This document shows, piece by piece, positions 59,282 to 64,000 of a DNA stretch of 64,000 nt. The stretch is from CBDBFH01 sp965204775 (lineage in GTDB: Bacteria; Pseudomonadota; Alphaproteobacteria; JAPOUT01; G958296285), in NCBI GenBank assembly GCA_965204775.1, contig CBDBFH010000001.1:1-64000 (forward strand). The letters run 5' to 3'. Every line of letters begins with the position of its first letter. Positions within the stretch are counted from its first letter, which is position 1. The notes beneath the pieces are model-generated. The model was not told the DNA's origin and did no database searches. It saw only the letters and a list, made by a program, of their open reading frames with translations. The position numbers were made by a program, and so were the translations under genes.

Positions 59282-61750
59282 CTAGATGTCGAGATTGGCG
59301 GCGGACAGCGCATTGTCCTGAATGAAGGCGCGGCGCGGGGCGACCGCCTCGCCCATCAGCTGCTCGAAGACCTCGCCGGCCTGTCCGGCGTCTTCGATTT
59401 CGACCTTGAGCAGGGAGCGGGCATTGCCATCCAGCGTGGTCTGCCAGAGCTGCTCGGCATTCATCTCGCCCAGTCCCTTGTAGCGCTGCAGGGCGAGACC
59501 GGCGCGGGCGGCGGCGAGGACCGCCCGAAACAGGCTGTGCGGGCCATGGACGGGCCAGATTTTGTCCCTGGCCTGGAAGCGGGCGGGGCCGTCATAGATT
59601 CGATCTTCGGCGGCCTCAAGCCGGTTGTGCAGGGCGCGGGCGGCGGGGCTTTCGAGCACGGCGCGGGCCAGCTGCGCCTCCTCGCGCGCGCCCCCGACCT
59701 CGCGGTGCAGGCGGTAGCCGCCCCGCGCGCTTTCCGCCCGCCAGGCATGGGCGGGCTGCGCGGCGAGCGGCGCAAGCCGGGCGGTGAGCCGCTGCGCGCC
59801 TTGCGGCGCGGGGCCGGGCGGGCCGAACAGGCCGGCCAGCCAGGCCTGCTCGAAAATCTCTTCGGCCAGCTGCGGCGGGCGGGCGGCGGCCAGGGCGCGG
59901 TCGAGGCGGCGGGACTCTTCGGCCAGCATCAGCAATTCCGCCCCGGCGCGCTCCTCGCCATTGGCCAGCGTCACAAGTCCGGCGCCCGCGCCGGAGCGCA
60001 ACAGATAGTCCTCCAGACCGCGCTCGTCTTTCAGATAGATTTCCGATCCGCCCACCCGCGCCTTGAACAGCGGCGGCTGGGCGATATAAAGATGCCCGGC
60101 CTCAATCAGTTTGGGCATATGGCGGTAGAAAAAGGTCAGGAGCAGGGTGCGGATATGCGCGCCGTCGACATCGGCGTCGGTCATGATGATCACTTTGTGG
60201 TAGCGCAATTTGGCGAGATCAAACTCGTCGCGCAATCCCGCGCCCAGGGCGGTGATCAAGGTTCCGATCTGTTCGGAAGAGATCATCTTGTCGATTCGGG
60301 CGCGCTCGACATTGAGGATTTTGCCGCGCAGCGGCAAGACGGCCTGATGGCGGCGGTCGCGCCCCTGCTTGGCCGAGCCGCCGGCGGACTCGCCCTCGAC
60401 GATGAACAATTCGGCCTTGGCCGGATCGCGCTCCTGGCAGTCGGCGAGTTTGCCGGGCAGATTGGCGATGTCGAGGGCGTTTTTGCGCCGGGCGAGTTCA
60501 CGCGCCTTGCGGGCGGCCTCGCGCGCCGAGGCCGCCTCGCAGATTTTGGCGACCAGCCGCCGGGCCGGCTGGGGATTTTCCTCCAGCCAGCGGGCCAGTT
60601 CCTCGCCCAGCACGCCCTCGACCACGGGGCGCACTTCTGAGGAGACCAGTTTGTCCTTGGTCTGGCTGGAGAATTTGGGGTCGGGCAGTTTGAGCGCCAG
60701 AACGCAGGTCAGGCCTTCGCGGACATCTTCGCCCTGGAGGGCGGCGGGGCTGCGGCGCGGGGCGTTGCGGGCCGCATAGGCGGCGAGCGAGCGGGTGAGG
60801 GCGGCGCGCAACCCGGCGAGATGGGTGCCGCCGTCGTGCTGGGGGATGGTGTTGGTGAAACACAGGACGTGCTCATGATAGCCTTCGTTCCAGCGCAGCG
60901 CGGCTTCGACGGCCATGCCGGCGCGGGCGCCGGAGACCACCAGCGGCTCTTCGAAGAGCGGCTTGCGGGCGCGGTCGAGGTCGCGGACGAAGGCGGACAG
61001 GCCGCCCTTGTAGAACATTTCGCGCCGCCAGACGGGGTGGGCGCGCTCATCGGCGAGGATGATGCGCAGGCCGGAGTTGAGAAAGGCCAGCTCGCGGAAG
61101 CGGCGGGCGAGGATCTCGCGGTCGAATTCGGTGCGTGAGAAGATTTTCGGCGAGGGTCGGAAGGTGACCCGGGTTCCGGTGTGCGCGGTTTCATTGGCCG
61201 GTTGGGGGGCGCGGGCGGCGAGCGGGGCCAGCGCCGCGCCGTCGCGGAAGTCAACCGCATATTCCCGGCCGGCGCGCCAGATCACCAGTTCCAGATGTTC
61301 GGAGAGCGCATTGACCACCGAGACGCCGACCCCGTGCAGCCCGCCGGAGACCTTGTAGGAATCCTGATCGAATTTTCCCCCGGCATGAAGATGGGTCATG
61401 ATGACCTCCGCCGCCGAGACGCCTTCGCCCGGATGGAGGTCGGTGGGGATGCCGCGCCCATTGTCCTCAATCGCGGCGGAGCCGTCGCGCTTGAGGGTGA
61501 TCGTGATCCGGTCACAATGGCCGGCCAGCGCCTCGTCGATCGCGTTGTCGACAACCTCATAGATCATGTGATGGAGGCCGGAACCGTCATCGGTGTCGCC
61601 GATATACATGCCGGGGCGGCGGCGCACGGCGGCGAGGCCCTTGAGGACCTTGATCGAATGGGCGTCGTAGTTTTCGGCGGGCGGCGCGGATTTGAGGGCG
61701 GGTTTGGACATCAATTTCGGGGGCGCTGGGAGAGTTTCGGGGGGTTTCAA
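59282..61750 (-). CDS. gyrB: DNA gyrase subunit B
   Basis: 822-residue ATPase subunit of gyrase. GHKL ATP site: YEVVDNAIDEALAGHC, IEDNGRGIPTD, KVSGGLHGVGVSVVNALS; the transducer QTKDKLVSSEVR; and Toprim motifs EGESAGGSAKQGRDRR and DADVDGAHI, followed by the C-terminal QRYKGLGEMNAEQLW. The start ATG at 61750 overlaps the recF stop (ATGA); an ATG at 61711 is the alternative. A long insert after the Toprim domain (around residues 560-740) is rich in Ala, Arg and Glu, as in other alphaproteobacteria. Confidence 0.96.
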   Translation of the reverse strand: MKPPETLPAPPKLMSKPALKSAPPAENYDAHSIKVLKGLAAVRRRPGMYIGDTDDGSGLHHMIYEVVDNAIDEALAGHCDRITITLKRDGSAAIEDNGRGIPTDLHPGEGVSAAEVIMTHLHAGGKFDQDSYKVSGGLHGVGVSVVNALSEHLELVIWRAGREYAVDFRDGAALAPLAARAPQPANETAHTGTRVTFRPSPKIFSRTEFDREILARRFRELAFLNSGLRIILADERAHPVWRREMFYKGGLSAFVRDLDRARKPLFEEPLVVSGARAGMAVEAALRWNEGYHEHVLCFTNTIPQHDGGTHLAGLRAALTRSLAAYAARNAPRRSPAALQGEDVREGLTCVLALKLPDPKFSSQTKDKLVSSEVRPVVEGVLGEELARWLEENPQPARRLVAKICEAASAREAARKARELARRKNALDIANLPGKLADCQERDPAKAELFIVEGESAGGSAKQGRDRRHQAVLPLRGKILNVERARIDKMISSEQIGTLITALGAGLRDEFDLAKLRYHKVIIMTDADVDGAHIRTLLLTFFYRHMPKLIEAGHLYIAQPPLFKARVGGSEIYLKDERGLEDYLLRSGAGAGLVTLANGEERAGAELLMLAEESRRLDRALAAARPPQLAEEIFEQAWLAGLFGPPGPAPQGAQRLTARLAPLAAQPAHAWRAESARGGYRLHREVGGAREEAQLARAVLESPAARALHNRLEAAEDRIYDGPARFQARDKIWPVHGPHSLFRAVLAAARAGLALQRYKGLGEMNAEQLWQTTLDGNARSLLKVEIEDAGQAGEVFEQLMGEAVAPRRAFIQDNALSAANLDI

Positions 61751-62952
61751 AGCGGACGGGCGGCGCCGGGGGCGACGGCGAAGATCTGGGCCTGTGGCAG
61801 GAAAGCGGCGAAGGGGGAGGCTTCGGTTCCGGTGAGCCAGACCTGGGCGGGCAGGCGGCGCAGGGCGCGAAAGAGGCCGGCGCGGCGCTCCGGGTCGAGA
61901 TGGGCGGCGGCCTCGTCGAGCAGGAGGAGCGGGGCGGCGCCATTGAGGCGGCGGGCCAGCCGGGCGGCGGCGAGGAGGATTGCGGCCAGCAGCGCTTTTT
62001 GCTCACCGCTTGAGCAGGCGGCGGCCTCGACCCCGGAGGACAGATGGCGGATTTCGACCTGGGTGCGATGGGGGCCGGGGCTGGCCCGCGTCTGGCGGCT
62101 TTCGGCGAGCGCCCGGCGCAGCCAGGCTTCGGCCTGGCCGGGATTGTCTTCCAGCGCGGCTTCGAAGCGGCCTTGCAGCCGGAGTTGGGCGGCGGGGAAG
62201 GCGGGGTCGGCGGGATCGGCGAGGAGGTCTTGCAGCCCGGCGGCGATCCGGCGGCGGGCGCAGGCCAGCGCCAGGCCGTGGCGGGCGGCCTGGGCTTCGA
62301 GGCTGTCGAGGAAATGCCGGTCGGGCGGCGGGGCGGCGGCGGCCAGCAGGCGGGCGCGGGCGCGCATAGCGCGCTGATAGGCGGCGGCGTGGCGGGCATG
62401 ATCGGGGTTAAGCCCGGCGGTGATCCGGTCGACGAAGCCCCGCCGGGCGGGCGGACCTTCGATCAGCAGGCGCTCCATCGCCGGGGTCAGCCAGAGCAGG
62501 CTGACCACCCGCGAAAGCGCGCCGGGGCCGGAGGCGGCCTTGCCGCCGATGCGAACCGCGCGGCCGCGCCGGGGCCCCGGCCCTTCGGTTGCGGGCGGGG
62601 CAAAGCCGGTTCCGACCATCAGCGATTCTGCGCCCCGCTCAATGCCGGCGGCGACGCTCCATCCTCCGGGGCCGGCGGCGCGGGCGATCTCGACATGGGG
62701 CGCGCGGCGCAGACCCCGGCCCGGCCCCAGCAGGGAGATCGCCTCCAGCAGACTGGTTTTGCCGGACCCGTTTGCGCCCAGCAACAGAACGGAGCGTGAA
62801 TCGAGTTCAAGCCGCACCCGCCGGTGGTTGCGGAAATCGGCGGCCTGAAGGCGGCTAAGCCACAGGGCCGGAGCCGGGGCGGGGCGGGGCCGGACCGCCG
62901 CCGGGCGGCAGAGAGGCCGGGGGGCGGAGTCGTGCAGCATGGCCGGCCTCAA
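61747..62952 (-). CDS. recF: DNA replication and repair protein RecF
   Basis: 401 residues. SMC-like ATPase with LQAADFRNHRRVRLEL, Walker A GANGSGKTSLLEAISLLGP, signature region SSGEQKALLAAILLAAARL and Walker B LLLLDEAAAHLDPERR. Loads RecOR at gaps, working with RecR (encoded at 13438-14055). The ATG at 62952 overlaps the dnaN stop. About 30 residues of Arg/Pro-rich sequence precede the usual RecF start, so the true start may be internal. Confidence 0.93.
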   Translation of the reverse strand: MRPAMLHDSAPRPLCRPAAVRPRPAPAPALWLSRLQAADFRNHRRVRLELDSRSVLLLGANGSGKTSLLEAISLLGPGRGLRRAPHVEIARAAGPGGWSVAAGIERGAESLMVGTGFAPPATEGPGPRRGRAVRIGGKAASGPGALSRVVSLLWLTPAMERLLIEGPPARRGFVDRITAGLNPDHARHAAAYQRAMRARARLLAAAAPPPDRHFLDSLEAQAARHGLALACARRRIAAGLQDLLADPADPAFPAAQLRLQGRFEAALEDNPGQAEAWLRRALAESRQTRASPGPHRTQVEIRHLSSGVEAAACSSGEQKALLAAILLAAARLARRLNGAAPLLLLDEAAAHLDPERRAGLFRALRRLPAQVWLTGTEASPFAAFLPQAQIFAVAPGAARPL

Positions 62953-64000
62953 ACCCGCATCGGCATCAAAACGTAAAGGACGCTGTTGTCCTCGCTGTCG
63001 CGGATGATGGTGGGCGCGCCGGGGTCGTCCATTTCGAGGCGGGCGGCGCCGGAAATCTGGGCGGTGATCTCGGAGAGGTAATTGGCGTTGAAGCCGATGG
63101 TGATCCGGGCGGCGTCGTAGTCGGTGTCGAGTTCTTCATGGGCGGTGGCCTGATCCTCGTTGGAGACGCTCAAGACGAGTTTTCCGGCCTGCAGGTCGAG
63201 TTTGACCGCCGGGACGCCGCCGTCATGGACGACTGCGGCGACCAGCTGCAGGGCGCGGGCCAGATCGGCGGCGGGCAGGGTCAGGGTTTTGTCGTTTTTT
63301 TTGGGAATGACGCGGTCGTAATCAGGGAAGGAGCCGTCGATCACCTTGGAGGTGATGGTCGCCCCGCCGCATTGATAGCGGATCATGGTCTTGGACACAC
63401 TGATGCGGATGTCCTCCGGGCCGGCTTCGAGGAAGCGGCGCAATTCGCCGATGGTCTTGCGCGGAACGATGACGCCGGGCGCGCCGGCGGCGTCTTTGGG
63501 CAAGGCGCAGTCGGCGCAGGCGAGGCGGTGGCCGTCGGTGGCGACCGCGCGCAAGAGCGGGCCGCCGGAGGATTTGGGGCTGTGGAAATAGATTCCATTG
63601 AGATAGTAGCGGCTTTCGTCGGCGGAGATGGCGAAGCGGGTTTTTTCGAGCAGGCGGCGCAGATCGGCGGGGGGCAGCGCGAATTGATGGGGGAAGGCGC
63701 CGGCCGCCAGCGAGGGAAAGTCTTCCGGCGGCAGGGTGGGCAGCGCGAAGCGGGCGCGCCCGGCCTTGAGGGCGAGGGTCTTGCCGCCGCCCTCCAGGGT
63801 CATATCGACCTGCGCGCCTTCGGGCAGGTGGCGGACGATATCGAAAAGGGTCAGGGCGTGGACGGCGGCCTTGCCCGGCCCGGCGACGATGGCCGGGGCT
63901 TCGACCCGGGTCCGAATGTCGAGGTCGGTGGCGGTCAGACGGCACAATTCGCTTTCGGCCTCAAGCAGGACGTGGGAGAGGATAGGGATGGTGGTGCGCC
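62949..64000 (-). CDS. dnaN: DNA polymerase III beta clamp, 5' end cut by window edge
   Basis: 349 residues visible up to the right edge; about 25 residues are missing. The first visible residues RTTIPILSHVLLE lie in the first clamp domain, followed by LTATDLDIRTRVEA, the second domain with FAISADESRYYLNGIYF and VATDGHRLAC, and the last domain ending LYVLMPMRV, the normal C-terminus. The sliding clamp tethers the polymerase. It shares ATGA with recF. The order dnaN-recF-gyrB is that found beside the origin in many bacteria, so dnaA and possibly oriC should lie further right. Confidence 0.96.
   Translation of the reverse strand, partial: RTTIPILSHVLLEAESELCRLTATDLDIRTRVEAPAIVAGPGKAAVHALTLFDIVRHLPEGAQVDMTLEGGGKTLALKAGRARFALPTLPPEDFPSLAAGAFPHQFALPPADLRRLLEKTRFAISADESRYYLNGIYFHSPKSSGGPLLRAVATDGHRLACADCALPKDAAGAPGVIVPRKTIGELRRFLEAGPEDIRISVSKTMIRYQCGGATITSKVIDGSFPDYDRVIPKKNDKTLTLPAADLARALQLVAAVVHDGGVPAVKLDLQAGKLVLSVSNEDQATAHEELDTDYDAARITIGFNANYLSEITAQISGAARLEMDDPGAPTIIRDSEDNSVLYVLMPMRV

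Noticed and set aside
59282..61750. gyrB C-terminal Ala/Arg-rich insert as a foreign domain
   Set aside because: Long inserts in this position are common in alphaproteobacterial and other proteobacterial GyrB, and composition matches the neighbouring genes.

Overview
This window is an unbroken, very gene-dense stretch of a high-GC alphaproteobacterial chromosome. The placement rests on family content: the small alphaproteobacterial families DUF2093 and DUF1150, a chorismate mutase-hisC-tyrA block, metXW, argH-lptM-lysA-ftsEX, and a waaA-lpxK-lpxL lipid A block. I cannot place it to order. No insertion sequence, prophage, integrase or CRISPR array is visible, and no stretch over 300 bases lacks a gene. 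Neighbouring genes repeatedly overlap by ATGA, GTGA, TTGA or TGATG, so most of the window is read as translationally coupled operons.

Layout. 1-1646 (minus): PQQ-type sugar dehydrogenase (cut by the left edge), rpmF and a cobalamin adenosyltransferase. 1734-7066 (plus): argH, lptM-like lipoprotein, lysA, ftsEX, plsC. 6954-9900 (minus): chorismate mutase, hisC and tyrA. 10058-13429: metXW, a methyltransferase and gloB. 13438-18184: recR-dnaX, nudC and kdsB-pheA. 18279-26321 (plus): a cytochrome c and a Yej-type peptide importer with two tandem binding proteins, met head-on by an NlpC/P60 peptidase. 27177-28228 (minus): a CitE/Mcl-type lyase and tRNA-Ser(CGA). 28355-32426: an acyl-CoA dehydrogenase, a kinase-DUF6285 fusion and pmbA. 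32482-38635: msbA, waaA, lpxK and two near-duplicate lpxL genes. 38652-46565: M23 peptidase, DUF2093, xseA, purD, a second kinase and acyl-CoA dehydrogenase, tadA and cytochrome b561. 46747-48307: lptB, ptsN and DUF1150. 48497-53757: an SDR, a StyC-like membrane protein, a large DUF2339 protein, a decayed bioB tail and a HAD hydrolase. 53754-59278: an MMPL transporter, then a coupled diiron protein/ABC-2 exporter operon. 59282-64000 (minus): gyrB-recF-dnaN, with dnaN cut by the right edge; dnaA is probably not far beyond.

Themes. Envelope building dominates: lptM, lptB, msbA, waaA, lpxK, two lpxL, ftsEX, M23 and NlpC peptidases, kdsB. A second theme is ACAD10/11-like acyl-CoA chemistry: two acyl-CoA dehydrogenases, two APH-type kinases and a HAD phosphatase, the three parts of animal ACAD10.

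The least explained parts are (i) a StyC-like heme isomerase homologue that keeps the heme histidine and catalytic Asn and Tyr positions but has lost the Asp, with no styrene genes nearby; (ii) a promoter-led, three-gene diiron protein/ABC-2 exporter operon; (iii) tandem lpxL genes sharing a nearly identical 626-bp core with one sharply divergent 24-bp patch; (iv) a biotin synthase C-terminal remnant with its own ribosome binding site coupled to a HAD gene; and (v) a DnaX that appears to lack the tau-specific region. All functional statements come from reading motifs and recalled family knowledge; no database search was run.
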